Shown piece by piece: positions 1 through 7,705 of a stretch of 64,000 nucleotides of DNA; the stretch's first letter is position 1, and each line of letters starts with the position of its first letter. The translations under genes and the position numbers were made by a program. The notes under the pieces are model-generated. The model was not told the origin of the DNA, made no database searches, and saw only the letters and a program-made list of their open reading frames with translations. The DNA is from Comamonas sp. JUb58 (GTDB lineage: Bacteria; Pseudomonadota; Gammaproteobacteria; Burkholderiales; Burkholderiaceae_C): NCBI RefSeq assembly GCF_004364775.1, contig NZ_SOAL01000001.1:248001-312000 (forward strand), given 5' to 3'.

Positions 1-694
1 AGCGCTTGCTGCCGCCATAGGCCAAGGCGCGCAAACGGTTGGATTTGATGAAGGGCAGCACGGCGGAGATGTTCAGAAAACCCACCTGGGCCACGCCCGC
101 CACCATGTCGTTCACCGCCGGTGCTGCGCCCTTGTAGGGCACATGCAGCAGTTCCACCCCAGCCGCATGCTTGAAGGTTTCCGCTCCGATGTGGGGCGAT
201 GAGCCCATGCCCGCCGAGGCATAGCTCAGCTTGCCCGGCTCGGACTTGGCCAGCGCAATGAACTCCTTGAGCGTCTTGGCCGGCACCGAAGGATGCACCG
301 TCAGCACATTGGGCACATTGGCCACCATGCCGATGAACTCAAAATCGTCCACGCCGTGGTAGGCCACCTTGGTGGCGAGCGGGGTGACGGTATGCGCAGC
401 CGCCGTGCCCAGCAGCAAGGTGTAGCCATCCGGCGCCGCCTTGGCCACAAAGGCCGCCCCAATCGATGCACCTCCGCCCGCCTTGTTCTCCACAATCACC
501 GACTGGCCCAGCAAGTCGCCCAGCTCCTTGGCAAGCGCCCGCCCCAGCAGGTCCGCAGAGCCGCCGACCGCATAGGGGTTGACCAGGACGATGGGGCGCG
601 ACGGGTAGTCGCCCTGGGCCATGGCCCCCGGTGCAGCCAGGCTGGCAGCGGCAAGTACCGCAACACCTATCAGCGCACGACGAAATTTCAACAT
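1..694 (-). CDS. Bug/TctC-family solute-binding protein (C-terminus cut by window edge)
   Basis: Periplasmic solute-binding receptor of the Bug (TctC) family, which usually captures carboxylates for a tripartite tricarboxylate transporter. The frame opens at ATG 694 and is still open at base 1, so 231 residues of a family typically about 320 long are visible. A signal peptide (MLKFRRALIGVAV..., AMA cleavage site) is followed by the Bug signature YPSRPIVLVNPYAVGGSADL, then GQSVIVENKAGGGASIGA and the mid-protein GMGSSPHIGAE and HVPYKG motifs. It is the last visible gene of the minus-strand operon with a CoA-transferase, enoyl-CoA hydratase and nitronate monooxygenase, so it probably supplies an organic acid substrate to them. 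The ligand cannot be read from sequence. No tctA or tctB gene is next to it; a tctAB pair lies about 53 kb away in the window. Confidence 0.9.
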   Translation of the reverse strand, partial: MLKFRRALIGVAVLAAASLAAPGAMAQGDYPSRPIVLVNPYAVGGSADLLGRALAKELGDLLGQSVIVENKAGGGASIGAAFVAKAAPDGYTLLLGTAAAHTVTPLATKVAYHGVDDFEFIGMVANVPNVLTVHPSVPAKTLKEFIALAKSEPGKLSYASAGMGSSPHIGAETFKHAAGVELLHVPYKGAAPAVNDMVAGVAQVGFLNISAVLPFIKSNRLRALAYGGSKR

Positions 695-741
695 GCTTGT
701 CTCCTTGATTTTTTGATGTCACATAGTTACCAGGCTGAGAC

Positions 742-1938
742 TCAGATCGCGCCTTCTGCCCGCAATCGCTGTATCTCGTCCACACTCATCGCCAAGCGCT
801 CGCGCAGCACCTCGTCGGTGTGCTCGCCAAGCAGCGGGGGGCGCTGAACCTCAGGGTCGTCAAACCCGTCAAAACGGAAAGGAATGCGCAGGCCACGGAA
901 GCTGCCAATCTGCGGATGTGGGTACTCCACCACCATGCCGCGCGCGGCGACATGCGCATTGCTCAGCACCTCATCGACTTGCAAGATGGGGCCGGCTGGC
1001 ACTCCCACTGCATCGCAGCGGCGGCACAGCTCATCGCGGTCCAGCCGCGCAATGGCTGCCTGCAGGCCCGCCATCACCTCCTCGCGGCGCGCCATGCGCT
1101 CCGCGTTCTTGGCAAGTGCGGTGTCAGTCGCCCAGGCTTCCAGGCCCAGCAGGTTGCACAGCGGCGCCCAGTGCTGGTCGCTGCCGGTGATCTGCACCCA
1201 TTTGCCATCGCCGCAGACAAAGGCCGCAGAAGGGATACGCCCGGGGTGCTCCGTGCCCAGCCGCTCGGGCACCTCGCCCAGCGCAAACCAGCGTGCAGCG
1301 GCTAGCGACAGCAAGCCCACCTGGCCGTCAAACATCGAAAAGTCCACATGGCTCCCCTTGCCAGACTTGGCGCGCCCCGTCAGCGCCGTCAGCACTGCAA
1401 TCGCCACCCACAGCCCGGAGCTCAGGTCGGCCACCGGCAAGCCAGGCTTGACCGGACCGCCACCGCGCTCCCCCGTCAGGCTCATGATGCCGGCCATGGC
1501 CTGGAACACCGTGTCGTAGCCCTTGCGCTGGGCGTAGGGCCCGGTCATGCCAAAGCCGGTGCAGCTCACGTACACCAGCTGGTCGTTGACGGCACGCAGC
1601 GAGGGGTAGTCCAGCCCATATTTGCGCAGGTTGCCGACGGGAAAGTTCTCCAGCACCACATCGGCCTGCGCAGCCAGTTGGCGCACCACCGCCTGGCCTT
1701 GCTCGGAGCGCAGGTTCACCGTCACCGACTGCTTGCTGCGGTTGAATGCCAGGTAGTAGGCTGAGACATCGCCGCCCTCGCCTTGCATCTTGGGCTCGAA
1801 GGAGCGCGTCTCGTCCCCGGCGCCGGGCTGTTCAACCTTGATGACCTCCGCGCCCAGCTCCGCAAGAATCATTGATGCGAAGGGACAGGCGAGCACCCGC
1901 GACAGATCCAGAATGGTGATGCCTTCAAGAGGACGCAT
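742..1938 (-). CDS. Class III CoA-transferase (CaiB/BaiF family)
   Basis: Transfers CoA between carboxylic acids, probably activating the acid taken up through the adjacent Bug receptor. The 398 residues match the usual family length of about 400. The N-terminus (PLEGITILDLSRVLACPFA, then LAELGAEVIKVEQPGAGD) is the family hallmark. The GYDTVFQAMAG segment contains the expected catalytic aspartate at about residue 142, which forms the covalent acyl/CoA intermediate in formyl-CoA transferase homologues. The C-terminal GEHTDEVL motif is present. It lies 2 bp downstream of the enoyl-CoA hydratase gene and 47 bp upstream of the Bug receptor, as expected for a single transcript. The acyl substrate is unknown. 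Confidence 0.92.
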   Translation of the reverse strand: MRPLEGITILDLSRVLACPFASMILAELGAEVIKVEQPGAGDETRSFEPKMQGEGGDVSAYYLAFNRSKQSVTVNLRSEQGQAVVRQLAAQADVVLENFPVGNLRKYGLDYPSLRAVNDQLVYVSCTGFGMTGPYAQRKGYDTVFQAMAGIMSLTGERGGGPVKPGLPVADLSSGLWVAIAVLTALTGRAKSGKGSHVDFSMFDGQVGLLSLAAARWFALGEVPERLGTEHPGRIPSAAFVCGDGKWVQITGSDQHWAPLCNLLGLEAWATDTALAKNAERMARREEVMAGLQAAIARLDRDELCRRCDAVGVPAGPILQVDEVLSNAHVAARGMVVEYPHPQIGSFRGLRIPFRFDGFDDPEVQRPPLLGEHTDEVLRERLAMSVDEIQRLRAEGAI

Positions 1939-1940
1939 GC

Positions 1941-2675
1941 TCAGGCCTCCTTCGCTTTGCGAAAACCGCGCATCATCACATTGGCGTCGCGCCCCACTTC
2001 CAACGCGGGCCCCAGGGCCAGATCGGCAACCCGGTGAAAGCTGCGCTTGGTCGTGGCCATGGCCACCGGGCTCCAGCCTGCAATGGTGTGCGCCATTTGC
2101 AAGGCGGTCTCCAGCACCTGCGCATCAGGCACCACGCGGTTGCACAAGCCCATGGCCTTGGCCCCCGGGCCATCCAGCGGCTCGGCCAGCGCCACCAACT
2201 CAAAAGCCTGCTTGCGCCCCACCTGGCGCACCAGATTGGCCATGACCACCGCAGCGACGATGCCGTGCTTGAGCTCTGGATACCCAAAGCGCACCGTCTC
2301 CGACATCACCGCCAGATCGCAGGCAATCGCCAGGCCCGCCCCGCCGCCCAGCGCATTGCCACGCACGGCCGAGATCACCGGCTTGTTCATCTGCGAGAAC
2401 ACCAGATGCAAGGCCGTCGTCAGATCAGCGCGGGTAGTCACCGCCTGCGGGTCTTCGGGGGTGAGTGCAGAAAACTCGGTGGTGTCGGCACCGGCGCAAA
2501 ACGACTTGCCCGCCCCCGTCAGCACCACAGCATGGACAGCAGGATCACGGTCGGCTGCGCGCAGGCTGTCGAGCAATTCTTGAGTCAGCACGGTGTTGAG
2601 CGCATTGTGCTTTTCGGGGCGGTTCAACGTGAGGATGCGGACGGCACCACGGTCTTCAATCAGGAGATGTTGCAT
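1941..2675 (-). CDS. Enoyl-CoA hydratase/isomerase family protein
   Basis: Crotonase-fold enzyme acting on acyl-CoA thioesters, 244 residues. The oxyanion-hole segments AGKSFCAGADTTEF and VRGNALGGGAGLAIACDLAV are clear, and the FGYPELKHGI region carries the first catalytic glutamate position. The usual second glutamate region (GGTQRLP type) reads VAAVVMANLVRQVGR, so a simple hydratase reaction is not assured; isomerase or hydrolase activity is possible. It sits between the nitronate monooxygenase and CoA-transferase genes with gaps of 6 and 2 bp, pointing to coordinated degradation of a CoA-activated acid. Confidence 0.88.
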   Translation of the reverse strand: MQHLLIEDRGAVRILTLNRPEKHNALNTVLTQELLDSLRAADRDPAVHAVVLTGAGKSFCAGADTTEFSALTPEDPQAVTTRADLTTALHLVFSQMNKPVISAVRGNALGGGAGLAIACDLAVMSETVRFGYPELKHGIVAAVVMANLVRQVGRKQAFELVALAEPLDGPGAKAMGLCNRVVPDAQVLETALQMAHTIAGWSPVAMATTKRSFHRVADLALGPALEVGRDANVMMRGFRKAKEA

Positions 2676-2681
2676 AGCGAA

Positions 2682-3665
2682 TCAGAGCGGTTGGTTGTCA
2701 AATTGGTTGTGGGCGGCCAGGTCCATGCCCGCCAGGCGGGCGCTGGCCTGCGCCAATTCCTGCACCAGTTGCGCCATCACATGCGCTGCGGGTTGGATCT
2801 GCGAGACCAGGCCGGCCGACTGCCCCAGTTCGACCTTGCCCCATTCGATATCCCCGTCCAGCGCCGCTTGCTTGAGCGAGCTCTTTTTGAACAAGGCGTC
2901 GTAGTCGTCCTGCGCCAGCTGGTCACGTTCGGCATCAAAAATGGCCTGGGCAAAGGCATTGCGCAAGCCCCGCACCGGAAGGCTTCCGCGCCCGATCAAG
3001 GCCGTGTCGTGCACATCGGCCGCCAGCACCGCAGCCTTGTAGTTGTCATGCACAGCCGCTTCATCCGTCAGCAAGAAGCGTGTGCCCAACTGCACGGCAT
3101 CGGCACCCAGCGCGAGCAAGGCCGCAATACCCCAACCATCGGCCACACCGCCACCGGCAATCACTGGAATCGACACCTCCTGCAGCACACGGCGGACCGT
3201 CACCAGCGTGCTCACCTCATTGGCAGGCGGATGGCCACCGGCTTCACCGCCCACCACCACCAGCGCGTCCACGCCTGCAGCCTCGGCCTTCTTGGCATGC
3301 TCCAAGGTCGATACCACCTGAATCCACACAGCGCCATAGTCCCGAAAACGCGGCAGGTGCGCCTTGGGGCCCCCTTGCGAGGCAATCACCACCGGCACCT
3401 TGCGCGCCACCATCGCGTCCAGAATCTCCGCCACCTGGGGTCGGTACAAGGGGATGTTCACCGCGTAGGGCTTGTCAGTCGCGCCAGCCAGTGCATCGAG
3501 GGTGCGGATAAAGTCCTCCAGGCGCAGCGGGCCTGCCGCCAGCACCCCCAATCCCCCCGCGTTGGAGACCGCCGCTGGCAGCGCTGCATTCGATGAGGCC
3601 CAGCTCATACCCGCCTGCACGATGGGGTGCCGTATACCCAGCAAGCGGGTGATCCGATTCGCCAT
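2682..3665 (-). CDS. Nitronate monooxygenase (2-nitropropane dioxygenase family)
   Basis: FMN-dependent TIM-barrel flavoprotein, 327 residues. Seen: the N-terminal RLLGIRHPIVQAGMSWAS, the EAGGHPP motif with the putative catalytic histidine, and the FMN-phosphate loop GGGVADGWGIAALLALGADAV followed by QLGTRF. This annotation class is broad: members oxidise alkyl nitronates, and others act as FMN-dependent enoyl reductases or quinone reductases. In a CoA-thioester operon an FMN reductase or oxidase role on an acyl-CoA is equally plausible. It is the promoter-proximal gene, and a strong palindrome lies 19 bp upstream of its ATG. Confidence 0.88.
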   Translation of the reverse strand: MANRITRLLGIRHPIVQAGMSWASSNAALPAAVSNAGGLGVLAAGPLRLEDFIRTLDALAGATDKPYAVNIPLYRPQVAEILDAMVARKVPVVIASQGGPKAHLPRFRDYGAVWIQVVSTLEHAKKAEAAGVDALVVVGGEAGGHPPANEVSTLVTVRRVLQEVSIPVIAGGGVADGWGIAALLALGADAVQLGTRFLLTDEAAVHDNYKAAVLAADVHDTALIGRGSLPVRGLRNAFAQAIFDAERDQLAQDDYDALFKKSSLKQAALDGDIEWGKVELGQSAGLVSQIQPAAHVMAQLVQELAQASARLAGMDLAAHNQFDNQPL

Positions 3666-3683
3666 GAGAACTCCCTGAAATCC

Positions 3684-3712
3684 AAAAGTAGTTGAAACTT
3701 TAAACTACTTTT
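3684..3712. promoter_or_regulatory. 29-bp near-perfect palindrome, probable MarR/TetR-type operator
   Basis: Arms AAAAGTAGTT (3684-3693) and AACTACTTTT (3703-3712) are exact inverted repeats. The inner 9 bp continue the symmetry apart from one mismatched pair and the central base. It lies 19 bp upstream of the nitronate monooxygenase ATG on the minus strand, where a repressor would block the promoter. The A+T-rich symmetric form suits MarR-type regulators of aromatic and acyl-CoA pathways, but no regulator gene is adjacent, so the binding protein is an inference. Confidence 0.6.
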
Positions 3713-4265
3713 ATCCCAGCGACAAGAGCCTACTCATCAATCCTGATGAAAAAATATCTTGTCATTCTCCAATGAAAATTCTCAAACAAGTTGACAAATG
3801 AAACCAGATGCTTGATATCTTCAACTTTTCCTGCGTGCACAAAATAGGGGGAATTTGCCTTTCATCGGAGCACGGGAAGATCTGCACGTCCGACGCAAAA
3901 GACCATGCCAGCGCCGCCATGCCGATGCGTACACCTCCCCCCCGCGAATGTTCTGCACTGCACACCGCAGGTTCGGCGTTGCGTCACGTTGTTAGTCTTT
4001 GGAAAAAGCTGCCTCTATGCAGCCGGTCTGCGCATCCCATGCATTGGACGGGCAGAACACGCCAAGTTTGAGGATGGACCAATGACGGTGCCGGACATCG
4101 TGCGATGCCAGATAGTTTCAGGGAGAATCTGCCTTGAGGGGTGGGGTTCCCATTGGGCCGCACGGGTGCCAAGCAAGGACTTGGCTGTGACGCTTCCTGT
4201 AGCTAGGATCCACGCCCCAATGCGCTTCAGCGGAATCCCCCGCATCCCCCAACCCGAGGAATGAC
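3713..4265. other. Intergenic region with no recognisable gene
   Basis: About 550 bp between the divergent nitronate monooxygenase operon and the small gene at 4266. Bases 3720-3860 are clearly more A+T-rich than the surroundings. Reading frames in both strands are short, lack plausible ribosome sites and show no protein family signature. It probably contains the promoters for both flanks; no tRNA, terminator or repeat was recognised. Confidence 0.5.
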
Positions 4266-4580
4266 ATGCATCCTGTACCGCGCTTGGCCCAACAGCTGGT
4301 GGCTGAATGGGCTGAAGACCTGGCCCTAGTCCTTGGACGCTCTGTTGATGAAATTCGGCAAAAAGGTCTGGGGGCAGCAGACTTTCCATCAAACGAAAGC
4401 CTGCACATCAAGCTGATGGACGGCTCGTTTGTTCAGTTCGAATACGCATTCCATGTAGTCAATGCGCAGAAGTTCGCGATTGCGGTGTTCACGGAACACT
4501 GCGGCTACCATGTCTTCCCCTTCCATGAGGCCGAGGTGTCCCGCATCCAGCGCGAGGTTCTGTTTGTGCAGGAGTTCTAG
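4266..4580 (+). CDS. Small hypothetical protein (104 aa)
   Basis: A 104-residue protein without a family I can name. The start ATG is preceded by GAGGA at suitable spacing. The composition is that of a soluble globular protein, with alternating hydrophobic stretches (LHIKLMDGSFVQFEYAF, KFAIAVFTEHCGYHVF) suggesting a small beta-rich domain after an N-terminal helix. Codon use is less GC-biased than the neighbours, and it follows a poorly coding, partly A+T-rich stretch, so it may be a recent arrival. It is convergent with the flavin reductase gene. Confidence 0.6.
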   Translation: MHPVPRLAQQLVAEWAEDLALVLGRSVDEIRQKGLGAADFPSNESLHIKLMDGSFVQFEYAFHVVNAQKFAIAVFTEHCGYHVFPFHEAEVSRIQREVLFVQEF

Positions 4581-4630
4581 AGATCTAGCAACTCCCGCAC
4601 CCTAGCAATCCCCCGCGCCGGTAGCTCCCC

Positions 4631-5284
4631 TCACATCTCATCAATCGCCGTACTCCCCTCCCCAGCCTGTGCGGCAGCCAAGCCTTCTCCCGCCTCAATC
4701 GCAAAGCGCTCCCGGCAGTTGATATAAAAGCTCGCGCCAAAGCGGCCGACGGGGAAGAACTCCTGCAGCCGCACCCGCCATTTTTCGGTGTCGACCAGGC
4801 CATCGCGCACGGCCAGCCATTGCACCCGGCCGATGAAGACGTAGCGGCTGGCGGTTTCCAGGGTTTCGTGCAGCACGCATTCGAAGGCCACGGGGGCTTG
4901 CACGATGCGTGGGGGGCGCACGCTCTGAGAAGGAGTTGCGGTTAAGCCCGTGTGGTCCAGCTCGCTTTCGTGCGGGGCCAGGCGGTCGCCGCAGCGGTGC
5001 ATGGCGGCGGCCATGGTCTCGTCGGCGATGTGGACCACAAACTCCTTGTCGCGCAGGATGTTGGTGGCAGTGTCTTTTTGCGCGGCGTCCTGCAGCTTGT
5101 TCACGCTCAACATCACCACGGGTGGGTCCTCACCCATCATGTTGAACATGCTGAAAGGCGCGGCGTTGATGGTGCCGTCTGCGCCCAGGGTCGTCACCAG
5201 CGCAATCGGGCGAGGCACGATCAGGCTGGCCATCAGCTTGTAGCGTTCATAGGTGCCCAGCTGGGCAAAGTCGATCTCGGTCAT
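4631..5284 (-). CDS. Flavin reductase family protein
   Basis: Flavin reductase-like split-barrel protein, 217 residues from the preferred start. The motif set fits the family that supplies reduced FMN/FAD to two-component monooxygenases or binds FMN: LMASLIVPRPIALVTTLG near the N-terminus, NAAPFSMFNMMGEDPPVVMLSV, and a late FIGRVQWLAV strand. The start at 5284 (MTEIDFAQLG) is preferred because a purine-rich GAGAAAG lies 8 nt upstream. An in-frame ATG at 5332 would add 16 residues but has a poorer site. It is divergent from the sigma-54-controlled ABC importer, so the two may share a nitrogen-related role, but no partner monooxygenase is in the window. Confidence 0.85.
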   Translation of the reverse strand: MTEIDFAQLGTYERYKLMASLIVPRPIALVTTLGADGTINAAPFSMFNMMGEDPPVVMLSVNKLQDAAQKDTATNILRDKEFVVHIADETMAAAMHRCGDRLAPHESELDHTGLTATPSQSVRPPRIVQAPVAFECVLHETLETASRYVFIGRVQWLAVRDGLVDTEKWRVRLQEFFPVGRFGASFYINCRERFAIEAGEGLAAAQAGEGSTAIDEM

Positions 5285-5378
5285 GGGCGCTTTCTCATCG
5301 TCTGAATGGCCCATTTTGCTTGCAATTGCCATGCCTTAATGGCTGCCATACAAGAAGCCGACTAACAGGTATACAAGA

Positions 5379-5418
5379 TGCACCAAGCAGATGCGCGGCT
5401 ATGCATCAGCGCGTGCAC
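5379..5418. promoter_or_regulatory. Two weaker NtrC-like half-palindromes
   Basis: TGCACCA at 5379-5385 matches the left NtrC half-site exactly, but its right half is poor. TGCATCA at 5402-5408 pairs loosely with GTGCAC at 5412-5417. Together with the perfect site at 5443 they form a cluster on the upstream side of the sigma-54 promoter, the usual arrangement of strong plus weak enhancer sites. Individually they would be unconvincing. Confidence 0.35.
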
Positions 5419-5442
5419 GAATCTATATTTTCCTCCCCGCAT

Positions 5443-5461
5443 TTGCACCAGCCTGGTGCAA
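5443..5461. promoter_or_regulatory. Perfect NtrC-type enhancer palindrome
   Basis: TTGCACCAGCCTGGTGCAA is a perfect inverted repeat with a one-base centre and contains TGCACC-N5-GGTGCA, the classical NtrC binding consensus. It lies 29 bp upstream of a consensus sigma-54 element and about 65 bp upstream of the inferred transcription start. That is closer than many NtrC enhancers but compatible with activation. An NtrC gene is not in the window. Confidence 0.7.
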
Positions 5462-5490
5462 TCAAGCCCGCCAGTAGACGGCTTACAAGC

Positions 5491-5506
5491 TGGCACCGAT
5501 CTTGCA
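5491..5506 (+). promoter_or_regulatory. Sigma-54 (-24/-12) promoter of the ABC importer operon
   Basis: TGGCAC-CGATC-TTGCA matches the sigma-54 consensus TGGCAC-N5-TTGCW at every fixed position, with the invariant GG and GC dinucleotides 12 bp apart. The predicted start near 5517 leaves a short leader of about 22 nt containing the CGGAGGA ribosome site (5526-5532) of the gene at 5539. With the upstream NtrC palindrome, this indicates induction under nitrogen limitation. Confidence 0.78.
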
Positions 5507-5538
5507 AACGACCTTGTATGCAACATCGGAGGACCCCC

Positions 5539-6564
5539 ATGCACAAGCGCAGTTTTCTGAAGACCACCGTCGCCGCTCTGGCCCTTTCCCGGGGTGCTGC
5601 CCAGGCGGCAGATACGCCCATCAAGTTCCAGCTCGATTGGCGCTTTGAGGGGCCCGCCGCCTTCTTCTTGCAGCCGGTCGCGCAAGGGCTGTTCAAAGCG
5701 CAGGGGCTGGATGTGACGGTGGATGCTGGCAATGGCTCCGGCGGTGCAGTGCAGCGCGTGGCATCAGGCACCTACGACATGGGTTTTGCCGACCTGGCCT
5801 CGGTGATGGAGTTCCATGCCAACAACCCCGATGCGCCCAACAAGCCGGTCGCGGTCATGGTGGTCTACAACAACACGCCGGCCTCGGTGATGGCGCTCAA
5901 AAAATCGGGCATCAAGACCCCGGCAGACCTGGCTGGCAAGAAGCTGGGTGCGCCGGTGTTCGATGCCGGCCGCAAGGCCTATCCGATTTTTGAAAAGGCC
6001 AATGGCGTGGGCAACGTGACCTGGACCGCTATGGACCCGCCGCTGCGCGAAACCATGCTGGTGCGCGGCGATGTCGATGCCATCACCGGCTTTACCTTTA
6101 CCAGCCTGTTGAACCTGGAGGCACGTGGCGCCAAGGCCAGCGATGTGGTGGTGATGCAGTACGCCGACTATGGCGTCAAGCTCTACGGCAACGTGATCAT
6201 CGCCAGCCCCAAGATGATCCAGGAGCGGCCCGAGGCGATCAAGAAGTTCCTGACCGCCTTTGCCCAGGGCGCCAAGGGCGTGATCGCCAACCCGGCCCAG
6301 GCGATCCAGTCCGTCAAGGCGCGCGATGGCATCGCCAATGTGGCGCTGGAGACGCGCCGCCTGCAGCTGGCGATCGACACCGTCATCAACAGCGCCGATG
6401 CCCGCAAGGAAGGCTTTGGCCGCCTGGACAGCAGCCGCCTGAGCCTGATGGCCGCCCAGGTCTCCGACGCCTATGGCACCAAGACCCGTGTCAAGGCCGA
6501 AGACGTCTGGAACGGCAGCTTTCTGCCGCCCGCCGCCGTGCTGGATGTGCTCCCCAAAAAGTAA
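5539..6564 (+). CDS. ABC transporter substrate-binding protein, NMT1/THI5-like (copy 1)
   Basis: Periplasmic receptor of an importer for a small, probably nitrogen-containing molecule (341 aa). ATG 5539 is chosen because CGGAGGA lies just upstream and the product then begins with a signal peptide (MHKRSFLKTTVAALALS...AQAA). The longer frame back to 5320 would swallow the sigma-54 promoter. The domain starts with IKFQLDWRFEGPAAFF and has GTYDMGFADLASVMEF and DPPLRETMLVRGDVDAITG, typical of NMT1/THI5-type receptors. It is followed 55 bp later by a close paralogue, then an ATPase and a permease. The ligand is unknown: pyrimidine or thiamin-precursor-like molecules, taurine-like compounds and amides are all bound by this fold. 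Confidence 0.9.
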   Translation: MHKRSFLKTTVAALALSRGAAQAADTPIKFQLDWRFEGPAAFFLQPVAQGLFKAQGLDVTVDAGNGSGGAVQRVASGTYDMGFADLASVMEFHANNPDAPNKPVAVMVVYNNTPASVMALKKSGIKTPADLAGKKLGAPVFDAGRKAYPIFEKANGVGNVTWTAMDPPLRETMLVRGDVDAITGFTFTSLLNLEARGAKASDVVVMQYADYGVKLYGNVIIASPKMIQERPEAIKKFLTAFAQGAKGVIANPAQAIQSVKARDGIANVALETRRLQLAIDTVINSADARKEGFGRLDSSRLSLMAAQVSDAYGTKTRVKAEDVWNGSFLPPAAVLDVLPKK

Positions 6565-6619
6565 GCCATCCCTAGCCTTCTCCACCCCCTTTGCCCCCAC
6601 CACCTGACGAGACCATCCC

Positions 6620-7648
6620 GTGAAAAAACGCAGCTTCCTCCACGCATCCCTGGCCCTGCTAGCCGCCGCCAGCACCTGCAACGCCCTGGCCCAGCCGCTG
6701 ACGCCACTCAAGTTCCAGCTCGACTGGCGCTTTGAAGGCCCGGCCGCCCTCTTTGTGCACCCCGAGCAAAAGGGCTACTTCAAGCAGGCCGGTCTGGATG
6801 TGACGGTGGAAGCGGCCAGCGGCGCCGGCGCGATCCAGCGCGTGGCCTCGGGCACGCATGACCTGGGCTTTGCCGACCTGGCTGCGCTGATGGAGTTCCA
6901 TGCCAACAACCCCGATGCGCCGATCAAGCCCGTGGCCATCATGGTGATCTACAACACCACGCCCGCATCGGTGATGGCGCTGAAAAAATCCGGCATCACC
7001 AAGGCCAGCGACCTGACTGGTAAGAAGATGGGCGCGCCGATTTTTGATGCTGGCCGCCGCACCTTCCCGATCTTTGCGCAGGCCAATGGCGTGGGCGCCG
7101 TGCAGTGGACCACGATGGACCCACCGCTGCGCGAAACCATGCTGGTGCGCGGCGATCTGGATGCTGTCACCGGCTACACCTTCACCAGCCTGCTCAACCT
7201 GGAGGCGCGCGGCATCAAGGCCGAGGACGTGGTCGTGCTGCCCTATGCCACCCATGGCGTGCAGCTCTACGGCAATGTCATCATCGCCAGCCCCAAGCTG
7301 ATCGCCGAGAAGCCCGAAGCCGTGCGTGCCTTCCTCAAGGCGTTTGCGAAAGGCGCCAAGGAGGCGATTGCCGATCCGCAGGCCGCCATTGCTTCGCTCA
7401 AGGCCAAGGATGGCCTGGTCAATGTGCCGCTGGAGGTGAAACGCCTCAAGCTCACCATCGACACCGCCATCGACAGCAAGGGCGCGCGTGAAGAAGGTTT
7501 TGGCCAGCTGCGCAGCGAGCGCCTGGGCTTGATGGCCGAGCAGGTGGCCAAGGCCTACGAAACCAAGAACCCCGTGCCCGCCCAAGCGGTCTGGAACGGC
7601 AGCTTTCTGCCCAGCGCTGCCGAGCTGGACATCCTCCCCAAGCGCTGA
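6620..7648 (+). CDS. ABC transporter substrate-binding protein, NMT1/THI5-like (copy 2)
   Basis: A 342-residue tandem paralogue of the preceding receptor; long blocks are identical or nearly so (FQLDWRFEGPAA, GFADLA.LMEFHANNPDAP, TMDPPLRETMLVRGDLDAVTG, VWNGSFLP). It has its own signal peptide ending ...CNALAQP. Divergence is spread over the protein rather than concentrated in one domain, so both copies look functional. The pair shares one ATPase and one permease gene downstream and may widen the ligand range of a single transporter. Confidence 0.9.
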   Translation: MKKRSFLHASLALLAAASTCNALAQPLTPLKFQLDWRFEGPAALFVHPEQKGYFKQAGLDVTVEAASGAGAIQRVASGTHDLGFADLAALMEFHANNPDAPIKPVAIMVIYNTTPASVMALKKSGITKASDLTGKKMGAPIFDAGRRTFPIFAQANGVGAVQWTTMDPPLRETMLVRGDLDAVTGYTFTSLLNLEARGIKAEDVVVLPYATHGVQLYGNVIIASPKLIAEKPEAVRAFLKAFAKGAKEAIADPQAAIASLKAKDGLVNVPLEVKRLKLTIDTAIDSKGAREEGFGQLRSERLGLMAEQVAKAYETKNPVPAQAVWNGSFLPSAAELDILPKR

Positions 7649-7705
7649 TCCCGCCGCCTGCAGGGCGCTGCTTGCGCCCTGCCCTTTTGAAGACGATTGC
7701 ACCCT

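Noticed and set aside
5333..5538. Thiamin-pyrophosphate riboswitch upstream of the THI5-like importer
   Set aside because: No recognisable THI-box cores (CTGAGA and ACCTGA types); the region is instead explained by NtrC sites and a sigma-54 promoter that leaves only a ~22-nt leader.
5320..5538. N-terminal extension of the first ABC binding protein to 5320
   Set aside because: It would place the coding region across the sigma-54 promoter and bury the signal peptide; ATG 5539 has a CGGAGGA site.
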